Shown here one piece after another: positions 1 through 8,020 of a stretch of DNA of 34,594 bases; the first letter of the stretch is position 1; every line of letters begins with the position of its first letter. The stretch lies in the NCBI GenBank assembly GCA_910586215.1, contig CAJUGH010000040.1, positions 1-34,594 of the forward strand, in the 5' to 3' direction. The stretch comes from an uncultured Acetatifactor sp. GTDB lineage: Bacteria > Bacillota > Clostridia > Lachnospirales > Lachnospiraceae. A model generated the notes under the pieces. It did not search any database, was not told the DNA's origin, and was given only the letters and a program-made list of their open reading frames with translations. Made by a program: the position numbers and the translations under genes.

Positions 1-36
1 TAGCATAATCAGGAATCAACCCTTACACCATCTACC

Positions 37-55
37 GGATAATCCCGAATTATCC
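37..55. repeat. Short dyad spanning the recombinase stop codon
   Basis: A perfect 7-bp inverted repeat, GGATAAT (37-43) and ATTATCC (49-55), is separated by five bases and overlaps the stop codon of the minus-strand recombinase gene. No T-run follows on the minus strand, so it is not a convincing intrinsic terminator. It could equally be a weak hairpin, a protein-binding dyad or chance in an AT-rich end. Confidence 0.3.
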
Positions 56-976
56 TTTATTGATATCCATCTGGTTTCTAGGATGCTTATGCACAAGAAT
101 ATCCTTTTGCTTTGAACTCGACACATGCGTATAAATCTCTGTTGTGCTAATGGAGCTGTGCCCAAGCATCCTCTGAATATACCTAATATCAACATCCTGC
201 TCTAGCAAAAGGGTAGCGAATGAATGCCGAAACATATGCGGAGTAATGTGCTGGCTGATGCCAGCCAATTCTGCATAATGTTTAATCATAAAACGCACAG
301 ACTGGTCAGACAGCTTATGCTGTAGCCTGTTCACAAAAAAATATCCGCATGAATCTATATCATTCACAAACGTTTCCTTATACAGTTTGAGCGCGGCAAT
401 AACCTCCTGGTTACCAATCTGAATAACTCTTTCTTTTGCGCCTTTCCCATAAATCAGGATATTATTGCTCTCCAGATCTATGTCGGATGGTTTTAGGGAA
501 CATAATTCGGAGATTCGCATTCCGGTAGCAAACAACAATTCAACGACAGCGATGTCCCTTATGCAGCATCTCTGCTGATATTCGGAGGCAGCCTGTTCCT
601 TTTGGGTATAAAGTGTAGACAGGAAGGCCTGTATGGAGTGAAAAGGTATTGTTTTTGGAAGCAATTTGGCTTCCCGAAAACGGATGTCCAGTTTTACAAA
701 AGGATTTTCTGCTAGTATCTCTTTATATTCCATATGATGAAAAAATGCTTTTAAACTTGCAATTTTACGTTTTACAGTTTTGGGCTTATAGCTCTTATGC
801 AGGCTTGTGATAAATTTATCCACAATATCTTTGCAAAAGCACTCAGATGAATCAGAGCAATAGTCTGTATACTGCATTAAGTCTATTCTGTATGCTTTTA
901 AAGTTTTGGGATCCAGGCGTTTGCGGTGCTCACAGTATTCGATATATTCCGAAATATAGTCATTTAAAGTTTTCAT
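50..976 (-). CDS. Tyrosine recombinase / integrase (XerC/XerD-like)
   Basis: This is a 308-residue site-specific recombinase of the lambda-integrase family, which cuts and rejoins DNA through a covalent 3'-phosphotyrosine link. The N-terminal SAM-like DNA-binding domain covers about residues 1-95 and the catalytic domain about 110-290. The catalytic set is complete: R154 (TGMRISE), K178 (GKGAKER), H247 and R250 (HMFRHSFA), H273 (LGHSS) and nucleophile Y282 (IYTH). The length is that of XerC/XerD and small phage or phase-variation integrases. The start is supported by AAGGAG 6-12 bases upstream. The gene stands alone at the window edge and points out of it, so any partner genes or att sites on its left are not visible. 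True XerC/D, an integrase of a mobile element and a DNA invertase cannot be separated from sequence alone. Confidence 0.93.
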   Translation of the reverse strand: MKTLNDYISEYIEYCEHRKRLDPKTLKAYRIDLMQYTDYCSDSSECFCKDIVDKFITSLHKSYKPKTVKRKIASLKAFFHHMEYKEILAENPFVKLDIRFREAKLLPKTIPFHSIQAFLSTLYTQKEQAASEYQQRCCIRDIAVVELLFATGMRISELCSLKPSDIDLESNNILIYGKGAKERVIQIGNQEVIAALKLYKETFVNDIDSCGYFFVNRLQHKLSDQSVRFMIKHYAELAGISQHITPHMFRHSFATLLLEQDVDIRYIQRMLGHSSISTTEIYTHVSSSKQKDILVHKHPRNQMDINKG

Positions 977-977
977 A

Positions 978-1022
978 AACAGGCACTCTCCTTAGTTTTT
1001 AAAATAATTATGAGTGCCTGTT
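978..1022. repeat. 11-bp inverted repeat bracketing the recombinase transcription start
   Basis: AACAGGCACTC at 978-988 is exactly the reverse complement of GAGTGCCTGTT at 1012-1022, with 23 bases between them. The distal arm touches the -10 hexamer of the recombinase promoter and the proximal arm lies between its ribosome binding site and start codon. This position suits an operator, possibly for the recombinase itself. The 11-bp arms match the size of tyrosine-recombinase binding elements, but the 23-base spacer is longer than the 6-8 bases of a normal crossover core. Confidence 0.6.
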
Positions 1023-1035
1023 CATGGATTGTCTA
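1007..1035 (-). promoter_or_regulatory. Sigma-A promoter of the recombinase gene
   Basis: Read on the minus strand, TAGACA (1035-1030) and CATAAT (1012-1007) are separated by 17 bases, each one mismatch from consensus. Transcription would begin near position 1000, giving a leader of about 24 bases before the start codon. Confidence 0.6.
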
Positions 1036-1259
1036 TTAACGATTTTGAGAGAAGAATTTGCCCGGTATCTCCAGGCAGTCTTTTTAGGTGTATCTCTACA
1101 GGATGGATCTAAGCGCCTGCCCCCTCCGGCGCTTGCGGTAGTATGTCTGGGTGGAGATGTCCGCTATGTGTGGGCGTAGGGTGTCTTCGGGTGACAGGAT
1201 GGGGGAGGGCATCCGCTCGAACCGGCAGGGCCTGGATATAGAAATCAGCCATATATGCC
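1036..1259. other. Gap without a confident gene; possible 3' remnant on the minus strand
   Basis: No gene with a ribosome binding site is seen here. The stretch from about 1096 to 1230 is distinctly more GC-rich than its flanks. On the minus strand one frame reads through it to a TAG at 1098-1096 and encodes an Arg/Lys-rich tail containing TYYRKRRRGQ. This could be the broken end of an older gene, but no family is recognised and no start is visible. Confidence 0.25.
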
Positions 1260-1288
1260 TTGTTATTTTTCCCTTCTTTCCGTATAAT
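1260..1288 (+). promoter_or_regulatory. Sigma-A promoter of the AAA-ATPase gene pair
   Basis: TTGTTA (1260-1265) and a perfect TATAAT (1283-1288) are separated by exactly 17 bases. Transcription would begin near 1295, so translation from the ATG at 1310 uses a very short leader that still contains the GGAGGG site at 1297-1302. Confidence 0.75.
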
Positions 1289-1309
1289 AAGCTTATGGAG
1301 GGATTGTGT

Positions 1310-2893
1310 ATGGGAATTTATGTGAATCCGGACTATAAAAGTTTCTGGAAATCCGTTCATTCAGAAATTTATGTGGACAAGACGGGACTGATCTCCTGCA
1401 TGAATAGGCGTATCAATACGGAACAAAACTGTATCTGTGTCAGCAGGCCCCGGCGTTTTGGGAAATCCATGGCCCTTCGCATGCTTGCGGCCTATTATAG
1501 CTGTGGCTGTGATGCCAGGGAACTATTCACTGGGCTGAAGATAGCAGAGGATGAAACCTTTGAGGAATATTTGAACCAATATGACGTGATCTACTTGAAT
1601 ATGCAACAGTTCCTAATCCGGGCGAGGAGGCAGGATGTAGTGGAATATCTGGAACAGACCGTCCTGGAGGAACTTAGGGAAGTATACGGGGAGCTGATTC
1701 CACAGCGGACCACCATCCTTTCGGAGGCCCTGGAGAAGGTTTATGTGAAGGCAGGGAAAGAGTTCATCTTCCTGGTGGATGAGTGGGACTGTGTGATGCG
1801 GGAGAGACAGGAGTCCGAAGGGATGCAGAAGCAATACCTGGATTTCCTGCGGGATCTGCTGAAGGACCAGCCCTATGTGGCCCTGGCCTACATGACGGGG
1901 ATCCTGCCTGTGAAGAAATACGGTGTCCATTCCGCGCTGAATATGTTCCTGGAATATTCCATGACAGACCAGAAGATGTTTGAGGAATACACAGGCTTCA
2001 CGGAAGAGGAAGTAAAGGAACTGTGCAGACGGTATGACATGGACTTTGAGGAAGTCGGCAGGTGGTACGACGGATACGTATTTAGGAAACAGAAACATAT
2101 CTACAACCCCAAATCCGTGGTGGAAGCCATGCTCTGCGGTACCTGCTCCAATTACTGGACGTCCACGGAAACCTATGACGCCTTGAAGATCTATATAGAC
2201 ATGGATTATGACGGCCTTAGGCCGGACATTGTGCAGATGCTGGGGGGTGGACGCGTCAAGGTCAACACACGCAGTTTCCAGAATGACATGCGCAATTTCC
2301 GGACAAAGGATGATGTGCTTACCCTGCTGATCCATCTGGGGTATCTGGCCTATGATGCAGAGACTGCAGAGGCATTTGTCCCCAACAAGGAGATCCTGGG
2401 AGAGTTTGAGAATGCCATGAGTACCAGCGGCTGGCCGGAGGTGATGCGGGTTTTAAAGGCTTCGGAACAGCTTCTGGAAGATACCCTGGCAGGCCGTGCA
2501 GACTGTGTGGCAGCAGGGCTGGACCGGGCGCATATGGAAGTGGCATCCATTCTGACTTATAATGATGAAAACTCTCTGGGGGCTGCCATCGGCCTGGCCT
2601 ACTACAGCGCCAGGAAGGACTATAAGCTGATCCGGGAACTTCCTGCGGGAAAGGAGTTTGCGGATGTTGTATTCCTGCCCCTGCGCCATACGGATAAGCC
2701 TGCCATGGTAATCGAACTGAAGTATGACAGGGATGTCAACTCAGCATTGCGGCAGATCAAGGAGAGGCAGTATACCCAGGCCCTGGAGGGGTATGCCGGA
2801 GAGATCCTGCTGGTAGGGATCCGTTACGATAGGGGGAATAAAATGAAACCTCATGACTGTGTGATCGAACATATGGTGAAGGAGCAGGCATAA
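1310..2893 (+). CDS. AAA-ATPase-like protein with PD-(D/E)XK nuclease-like C-terminus (first of a pair)
   Basis: This 527-residue protein has the layout of the PF09820/PF08011 family: an N-terminal P-loop ATPase and a C-terminal PD-(D/E)XK nuclease fold. The family signature YVDKT is at 21-25. The variant Walker A SRPRRFGKS lies at 45-53 and Walker B FLVDEWD at 154-160. A GYDG-like motif, WYDGYVF, is near 252. The nuclease-like site is D452 with E469-L-K471. The start at 1310 is chosen because GGAGGG precedes it by seven bases and the promoter places transcription start near 1295; in-frame upstream starts would lie before the promoter's start point. The stop codon overlaps the next start (TAATG), so the two genes are translationally coupled. 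Family members are abundant in gut Bacteroidetes and Clostridia, and their function is not established; defence or mobile-element roles are speculation. Confidence 0.85.
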   Translation: MGIYVNPDYKSFWKSVHSEIYVDKTGLISCMNRRINTEQNCICVSRPRRFGKSMALRMLAAYYSCGCDARELFTGLKIAEDETFEEYLNQYDVIYLNMQQFLIRARRQDVVEYLEQTVLEELREVYGELIPQRTTILSEALEKVYVKAGKEFIFLVDEWDCVMRERQESEGMQKQYLDFLRDLLKDQPYVALAYMTGILPVKKYGVHSALNMFLEYSMTDQKMFEEYTGFTEEEVKELCRRYDMDFEEVGRWYDGYVFRKQKHIYNPKSVVEAMLCGTCSNYWTSTETYDALKIYIDMDYDGLRPDIVQMLGGGRVKVNTRSFQNDMRNFRTKDDVLTLLIHLGYLAYDAETAEAFVPNKEILGEFENAMSTSGWPEVMRVLKASEQLLEDTLAGRADCVAAGLDRAHMEVASILTYNDENSLGAAIGLAYYSARKDYKLIRELPAGKEFADVVFLPLRHTDKPAMVIELKYDRDVNSALRQIKERQYTQALEGYAGEILLVGIRYDRGNKMKPHDCVIEHMVKEQA

Positions 2894-4620
2894 TGGGGAC
2901 ACCGGTTGCAGTTGGAAGCCAGAGTTTTGAATATATGCGCAGGGAGGGCTCTTTTTATGTGGATAAGACACCCTTTATCAAAGAGTGGTGGGAGAATAAG
3001 GATATTGTAACCTTGATCACCCGTCCCAGGCGTTTTGGGAAGACTTTAAACCAGAATATGATGGAATGTTTTTTCTCCAACAGATACCAGGGCAGGGGAG
3101 AGCTTTTTCAAGGGTTGTCAATCTGGGAAGAGGAAGGCTATCGTGCCCTGCAGGGGCAGTTTCCGGTGATTTTCCTGTCTTTTGCAGATATGAAGGGAAG
3201 CACATTTGGGGCAGCCAGGGAAGGGCTGATTGCCGTCCTAAAGGAGTTGTACAGAACCCATTCCTATCTCCTGCAGGGAGGGATACTGAGAGAGGAAGAG
3301 AAGAAATATTTCTATTCGTTTGGGCAGGCTGTAGAGGAAGGAAAGAGGCCCAGCGAGGAGATTACAGATACTACAATTGCATGGGCCATAAAGACACTGA
3401 TGTCATATATGGAGCGGTATTATGGGAAACAGGTCCTAGTGTTTTTGGATGAATATGATACCCCCTTACAGGAAGCTTATGTGAATGGCTACTGGGAGGA
3501 CCTGGCCATATTGGTCCGCAGTCTTTTCAATTCGACTTTTAAGACAAACAGATATCTTTACAGAGCTTTGATGACAGGCATCACCAGGGTCAGCAAAGAG
3601 TCTATATTTTCCGATCTGAATAATCTGCTGGTGGTAACTACCACTTCTGCAGAGTACAGTACAGCGTTTGGATTTACACAGGAGGAAGTGTTCCAGGCAA
3701 TGGAGGAATGGGGACTTTCTGCACAGAAGGAGGAAGTTAGGTCCTGGTATGACGGGTTTTGTTTTGGGAACAGGGCAGACATGTATAACCCCTGGTCTAT
3801 TACCATGTTTTTAAAGACAGGAGAATTTGGAACTTACTGGGCAGACACCAGTTCTAACAAGCTGGTTTCCAAGCTGCTCAAAGAAGGTACACCGGAGATA
3901 AAAATGCACCTGGAAGAACTGCTTGCAGGAAAATCCATGGAAGTCATCCTGGATGAACAGGTGATCTTCGAGCAGTTGAAAGTCATAAAAGGAGCCATAT
4001 GGAGCCTTCTTGTGGCAAGCGGGTACTTAAAGCCTGTGAACAAGAGTTTCCGGCCAGACAAGGGGAGATACAGTTACCAGCTGCGGATAACCAACCATGA
4101 GACGGAATTGATGTTCCGGAATATGATTGCAGGATGGTTCCCGGAGAATGTTACGGCTTACAGTGACTTCAAAAAGGCACTGCTGCTGGGAGACCTGGAC
4201 TATATGAATCGTTTCATGAATGAGGTCTCCCAGGAGATGTTTGGCAGCTTTGACACGGGTAACAGGCCTTCCTGTGCGCAGCCAGAGCGCTTTTATCATG
4301 GTTTCGTGCTGGGACTGGTGGTGGATCTGGCAGGGCGCTACAGGATACGTTCTAACAGGGAGAGCGGTTTTGGCAGGTATGATGTGATAATGGAGCCGAA
4401 ATATCCGGAAGACGATGGGATTATCATGGAGTTTAAAGTATTTGATCCCAAGAGGGATGGATCACTGGAGGGAGCGGTGGAAAATGCCCTGGATCAGATC
4501 CGGCAGAAAAGGTATGAAACAGAACTGGTGTCCAGGGGGATTTCGCGGGAACGTATCCGCATCTATGGTTTTGTTTTTGAGGGAAAAAAGGTATTGATAG
4601 GACAGGGAGACTGGGAGTAG
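2893..4620 (+). CDS. AAA-ATPase-like protein with PD-(D/E)XK nuclease-like C-terminus (second of a pair)
   Basis: A 575-residue paralogue of the preceding gene, beginning in its stop codon. It shows YVDKT at 22-26, Walker A TRPRRFGKT at 43-51, Walker B VFLDEYD at 183-189, the family motif MTGITRVSKESIFSDLNN from 227, and WYDGF at 285-289. The C-terminal nuclease-like site is D497 with E513-F-K515. It is closer to the typical family pattern than its upstream partner, which lacks the full SKESIFSDLNN segment. The coupling suggests equal amounts of both proteins, perhaps a heteromeric complex; that is inference. The gene ends 88 bases before the glycosidase with no clear terminator between, so read-through is possible. 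Confidence 0.87.
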   Translation: MGTPVAVGSQSFEYMRREGSFYVDKTPFIKEWWENKDIVTLITRPRRFGKTLNQNMMECFFSNRYQGRGELFQGLSIWEEEGYRALQGQFPVIFLSFADMKGSTFGAAREGLIAVLKELYRTHSYLLQGGILREEEKKYFYSFGQAVEEGKRPSEEITDTTIAWAIKTLMSYMERYYGKQVLVFLDEYDTPLQEAYVNGYWEDLAILVRSLFNSTFKTNRYLYRALMTGITRVSKESIFSDLNNLLVVTTTSAEYSTAFGFTQEEVFQAMEEWGLSAQKEEVRSWYDGFCFGNRADMYNPWSITMFLKTGEFGTYWADTSSNKLVSKLLKEGTPEIKMHLEELLAGKSMEVILDEQVIFEQLKVIKGAIWSLLVASGYLKPVNKSFRPDKGRYSYQLRITNHETELMFRNMIAGWFPENVTAYSDFKKALLLGDLDYMNRFMNEVSQEMFGSFDTGNRPSCAQPERFYHGFVLGLVVDLAGRYRIRSNRESGFGRYDVIMEPKYPEDDGIIMEFKVFDPKRDGSLEGAVENALDQIRQKRYETELVSRGISRERIRIYGFVFEGKKVLIGQGDWE

Positions 4621-4708
4621 ATCTGTAAAACAACGGAATCATCCGGGCAATCTGGCAGAAAAAGCAATAAAAAGTAGCAGAAGAAAATAGCCACAGGGAG
4701 GTATCCAC

Positions 4709-6655
4709 ATGAGATACGAAATCAAGGACAACACCATTTATTTTACCAGGCCTGGGGAATGGGGCAGGATATCTGCCTGCGGCCACGACAGCATCCGCTT
4801 TCAGGCTTCCCCCCAGGGTGAGGTGAGGGAGCAGGACTGGACCCTGGAGCCGGGACAGGCCCAGGCCAAGGCCTGGCTGGAAGGGGACACGGCTTTCCTT
4901 ACAACTGGCGAGATGCAGGTGAAGCTGTATGGGGACGGCAGGACAGAGTATTTCCGGAAGGGCAGGAAGATCCTGTCGGAGAAAAGCGAACTTACTTTCG
5001 GGGCGGGGATCCGGAACTACCGCAGCAAGGGAAGCGGCATTTGGAGCGGACGGGTGACCTTTGAGGCGGTGGAGGGAGAACATTTCTACGGCCTGGGGCA
5101 TGAGGCCATCGGCTGCTTTGACCTAAAGGGATGTACTGTTGACCTGCGGCATGTGAATGCTAAATGCACCATGCCCTTCGTATATTCTTCCCAGGGGTAT
5201 GGTTTCCTCTGGAATGTGCCTTCCACCGGGACCTGCGAACTGGCCTGCAACCGCACCAGGTGGAGCAGTGACAGCATGCGGCAGATGGACTATGTGGTCA
5301 TAGGTGGAGAACCTGCACAAGTGGTGGAAACCCTGGCAGATCTCACGGGCCATGCCCCCGTGATGCCCGATTATGGCCTGGGATTCTGGCAGTGCAAGCT
5401 GCGGTATGAGACCCAGGAGGAAGTCCTCCAGGTGGCCAGGCGGTATAAGGAACTGGGGATTCCCCTGGATGTGATCGTTATAGACTATTTCCACTGGACC
5501 CAGCAGGGGGATTACAAATTTGACCCGGTATACTGGCCGGATCCCAAGGCCATGACGGAGGAACTCCACGCCATGGGAGTGAAGCTGATGGTATCCATGT
5601 GGCCCACCATCAATGAAAAGAGCGAGAATTATGGGGAGATGCTGGACCGGAACCTGTTAATCAGGACAGTGAGCGGCTCCAACAGGGTGTTTGACTTTTA
5701 CGGCCCCCAGGCAGAGATCGACCCTACCAATCCGGAGACCAGGGATTTTGTGTGGAAGAAGCTGAAGGAGAACTACATAGACCAGGGTGTGGACTGTCTG
5801 TGGTTTGATGAGGCAGAGCCGGAGATCCACCCGGAGCATTTTGACAACCTGGTGCTGTCTCTGGGAAACGGGGATGAAGTGGGACTGCTGTATCCGTACT
5901 ATTATGCGAAGCTGGTGTATGACGGGATGAAGGCAGATGGCAGGGAGGATATTATTACCCTGTCCCGGTGTGCCTATCCGGGTGCCCAGAGATTCGGCAC
6001 ACTGGTGTGGTCCGGGGACATTCCCTCCACCTTTGAGAGCCTGGCCGACCAGGTGAAGTCCGGTCTGAACATGGCCATGTGCGGGATTCCCTGGTGGACC
6101 ACGGATATTGGTGGTTTCTATGGGGGCCAGATTGAGACGGCATATTTCAGGGAACTGATCGTCCGCTGGTTCCAGTACGGCTGCTTCTGCCCTGTGATGC
6201 GCCTGCATGGCAGCAGGGAGGGCAAGGACTATACCAGACCTATCATAGAACCCACAGGCGGGGACAATGAGATCTGGAGCTTCGGGGAGGAGAACTTCGA
6301 GATCTTGAAGGAACTGGTGTTCCTGCGGGAACGTCTGAAGCCATACCTGCAAAAACACATGAAAAAGGCCTCCGAGAAGGGAATCCCCCTTATGCGCCCC
6401 ATGTTCTTCGATTTCCCAGAGGATGAGGTGTGTTACACCCTTGGGGAGCAGTACATGTTCGGGGATGATATCCTCTTTGCCCCGGTAGTAAGGCAGGGAC
6501 AGCGGAAGAAAAAAGTATACCTGCCTAAGGGGAATTGGATCCTTACAAAGGATGGAAGTGTCCACCGGGGAGCAGGATGGGTGGAGATTCCCGTGGAACT
6601 GTGGGAGTTTGCAGCCTTTGTCCGGGAAGGCAGTGAAGTGCGGAAGTGTTTCTGA
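4709..6655 (+). CDS. GH31 family alpha-glycosidase (alpha-glucosidase or alpha-xylosidase type)
   Basis: A 648-residue retaining glycoside hydrolase of family 31. It has an N-terminal beta-sandwich (about 1-210), a TIM barrel opening at YGLGFWQCKLRY near 225, and C-terminal beta domains. The nucleophile is D367 in WFDEAEPE and the acid/base is D437 in WSGDIPSTF, followed by the conserved WWTTDIGGFYGG. The FWQ.K.RY and DYFHW segments recall GH31 alpha-xylosidases and related enzymes rather than maltase-type members, but exact substrate cannot be read off. There is no signal peptide, so it probably acts in the cytoplasm on imported oligosaccharides. The start is set by GGGAGG seven bases upstream. 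It is followed at once by a strong terminator, then a DeoR regulator and transporters, so it belongs to a sugar-use locus. Confidence 0.92.
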   Translation: MRYEIKDNTIYFTRPGEWGRISACGHDSIRFQASPQGEVREQDWTLEPGQAQAKAWLEGDTAFLTTGEMQVKLYGDGRTEYFRKGRKILSEKSELTFGAGIRNYRSKGSGIWSGRVTFEAVEGEHFYGLGHEAIGCFDLKGCTVDLRHVNAKCTMPFVYSSQGYGFLWNVPSTGTCELACNRTRWSSDSMRQMDYVVIGGEPAQVVETLADLTGHAPVMPDYGLGFWQCKLRYETQEEVLQVARRYKELGIPLDVIVIDYFHWTQQGDYKFDPVYWPDPKAMTEELHAMGVKLMVSMWPTINEKSENYGEMLDRNLLIRTVSGSNRVFDFYGPQAEIDPTNPETRDFVWKKLKENYIDQGVDCLWFDEAEPEIHPEHFDNLVLSLGNGDEVGLLYPYYYAKLVYDGMKADGREDIITLSRCAYPGAQRFGTLVWSGDIPSTFESLADQVKSGLNMAMCGIPWWTTDIGGFYGGQIETAYFRELIVRWFQYGCFCPVMRLHGSREGKDYTRPIIEPTGGDNEIWSFGEENFEILKELVFLRERLKPYLQKHMKKASEKGIPLMRPMFFDFPEDEVCYTLGEQYMFGDDILFAPVVRQGQRKKKVYLPKGNWILTKDGSVHRGAGWVEIPVELWEFAAFVREGSEVRKCF

Positions 6656-6696
6656 ACAAGCCATAATGGAATCTATAATGAAATCTGGAAAGTACG

Positions 6697-6746
6697 GCGT
6701 CCCTGTGGCAGATGTGGATATCTGCCACAGGGGGCGCAATTTTTTT
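6697..6746 (+). terminator. Intrinsic terminator after the GH31 gene
   Basis: A 13-bp stem (6701-6713 with 6720-6732) has a six-base loop and GC-rich outer pairs. It is followed by seven T at 6740-6746. This is a textbook rho-independent terminator about 40 bases after the glycosidase stop codon. Confidence 0.9.
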
Positions 6747-6785
6747 GCCATACATTCTACTGTTTTTTCCGCGCGTATGCTACTG

Positions 6786-6818
6786 GTTACTGTTTACGGC
6801 CATGCCGTTCACAGTAAC
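6786..6818. repeat. Long interrupted dyad upstream of the DeoR gene
   Basis: GTTACTGT (6786-6793) and ACAGTAAC (6811-6818) enclose a second dyad, ACGGC (6796-6800) and GCCGT (6804-6808), with a three-base centre. The two dyads share one axis, separated by a 2x2 mismatch. No T-run follows, so it is not a terminator. It lies about 40 bases upstream of the deoR-type promoter and is a candidate binding site for another regulator. Confidence 0.5.
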
Positions 6819-6857
6819 ATGCGATACTTGAAATGTGATATATAGGAAAAGAAACCC

Positions 6858-6886
6858 TTGCACTGTGTGGAAATGATTGCTATAAT
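6858..6886 (+). promoter_or_regulatory. Sigma-A promoter of the DeoR-family gene
   Basis: TTGCAC (6858-6863) and a perfect TATAAT (6881-6886) are separated by 17 bases. Transcription would start near 6893, leaving a leader of almost 190 bases before the chosen start codon. Confidence 0.8.
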
Positions 6887-6921
6887 TGTGGAAATAGTTG
6901 CGAATACAAGTGAATAGTTGC
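6869..6921 (+). promoter_or_regulatory. Three phased direct repeats, likely DeoR-type operator
   Basis: Three 12-base copies lie in the same orientation: GGAAATGATTGC (6869-6880), GGAAATAGTTGC (6890-6901) and GTGAATAGTTGC (6910-6921). They start 21 and 20 bases apart, two helical turns, so all face the same side of the DNA. They cover the promoter spacer, the transcription start and the early leader, which is where a repressor would block RNA polymerase. DeoR-family proteins are often autoregulated and are known to use repeated sites; assignment to the adjacent regulator is inference. Confidence 0.7.
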
Positions 6922-7079
6922 ATCTGCGCATGGGGAGGAGAATATCCATCCTGCGCCATTAGGCAGAAAAGGGCATGGTTCACTGGTTGCAGGAACAGCA
7001 GAAAATGACAGAAAACAATAAAATACGACAGGAAATGACAGAAGGGATTTTGCAGCCGGGAGAGGAGGAGTCAGGCCAT

Positions 7080-7844
7080 ATGTTTGCCACACAGAGACAG
7101 GGAGAGATTGCCAGGCTGGTAGAGGAAAAAGGTGCAGTGAAGATAGGGGAACTGATGGCATTGTTCTCCGTATCCGTGGAGACCATCCGCAGGGATCTGC
7201 TGGAACTGGAGCGGCGCAACTGCCTGCGCCGTGTCCATGGAGGGGCGCTGCGCATTCCCCAGGGCGGGGAATTCCTGCCCAGAAGTGAGCGGGGGGAGCA
7301 GAACCGGGAGCGGAAGGCAGAACTGGCCGGGTACGCTGCGGGGCTGGTCCGGGAGGGGGATACCATCCTGGTGGACAGCGGTTCCACGGCGGTGGAGTTT
7401 GCACGGATGCTTACGGGGCACCTGGAGAGGCTGACAGTGATCACCCATTCCCTGGAAGTCTTCCAGGTGCTGCGGGGGAAAGAAACCTATGAATTGTACC
7501 TGTGTGCCGGTTTTTACCATAAGAAGGAGGATGCCTTCTATGGACCCTGGACCTTGGAGATGCTGGACCGGTTCCGGGCAGGGACGGCTTTCCTGTGCCC
7601 TTCGGCCATTTCCTTACAGTATGGCGTCATGGACTATGACAGGGAACTGTTTGCAGTACAGCAGAAAATGATAGGACAGGCAGCACAGGTGGTATTCCTG
7701 GCAGACAGCGGTAAATTTGAGAAGAGCGGCCTGCTGAAGCTGGCAGACGTGGGGGAGGGGTGCCGGGTCGTGACGGACCAGGCCCTAGAGGACGGGATAT
7801 ACAACCTGTACCTGGAAAATGGGGTGCAGGTGATAAGAGGATAA
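7080..7844 (+). CDS. DeoR/GlpR-family transcriptional regulator
   Basis: A 254-residue regulator, the normal length for the family. The N-terminal winged helix (about 1-58) contains VSVETIRRDL, the recognition-helix signature of DeoR proteins, followed by RRVHGGAL. The C-terminal effector domain resembles ribose-5-phosphate isomerase/DeoR sensor folds, with VDSGSTA at the ligand loop. Such proteins usually bind phosphorylated sugars and repress nearby catabolic genes. The ATG at 7080 is chosen over upstream in-frame ATGs because AGGAGG stands at 7063-7068 and the family N-terminus begins here. The gene follows its own promoter with three direct repeats and precedes the MFS transporter, which it probably controls together with the neighbouring sugar genes. 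Confidence 0.9.
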   Translation: MFATQRQGEIARLVEEKGAVKIGELMALFSVSVETIRRDLLELERRNCLRRVHGGALRIPQGGEFLPRSERGEQNRERKAELAGYAAGLVREGDTILVDSGSTAVEFARMLTGHLERLTVITHSLEVFQVLRGKETYELYLCAGFYHKKEDAFYGPWTLEMLDRFRAGTAFLCPSAISLQYGVMDYDRELFAVQQKMIGQAAQVVFLADSGKFEKSGLLKLADVGEGCRVVTDQALEDGIYNLYLENGVQVIRG

Positions 7845-8020
7845 CGGCAGGAGAAAAAAGGATAGGACAAGAAAACAAACGAAAGAACAAGGGGAAGGCA
7901 GCTGGAACAGCAGGGATGTGCGCGACCCAAAAAACTGGAACAGCAGAAACGGCAGGAAAGAAGGAACGACAGGAAGGCAGGAACGGCAGGAAAACAGAAA
8001 CAGCAGGAAGGGCAGGCGGG
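7845..8020 (+). repeat. Purine-rich low-complexity leader before the MFS gene
   Basis: The segment between the DeoR stop codon and the chosen MFS start is almost pyrimidine-poor and built of degenerate units around GGCAGGAA, ACAGCAG and ACGGCAG. It holds many Shine-Dalgarno-like AGGA strings. It is open in the MFS frame and would encode a Thr/Ala/Gly/Lys-rich extension if translation began further upstream. No terminator or promoter is seen in it. Confidence 0.55.

Noticed and set aside
1151..1309. Longer N-terminus for the first AAA-ATPase gene
   Set aside because: The promoter at 1260-1288 places the transcript start after this region, and the GGAGGG site fits the ATG at 1310.
5657..6751. 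Open frame of 364 codons on the minus strand inside the GH31 gene
   Set aside because: It is antisense to conserved GH31 catalytic motifs and starts within the terminator region; no domain or ribosome site.
7760..8020. Longer N-terminus for the MFS protein overlapping deoR
   Set aside because: It would overlap the DeoR gene by 85 bases and add about 87 low-complexity residues; ATG 8021 has an AGGAAGGG site. The choice is not certain.
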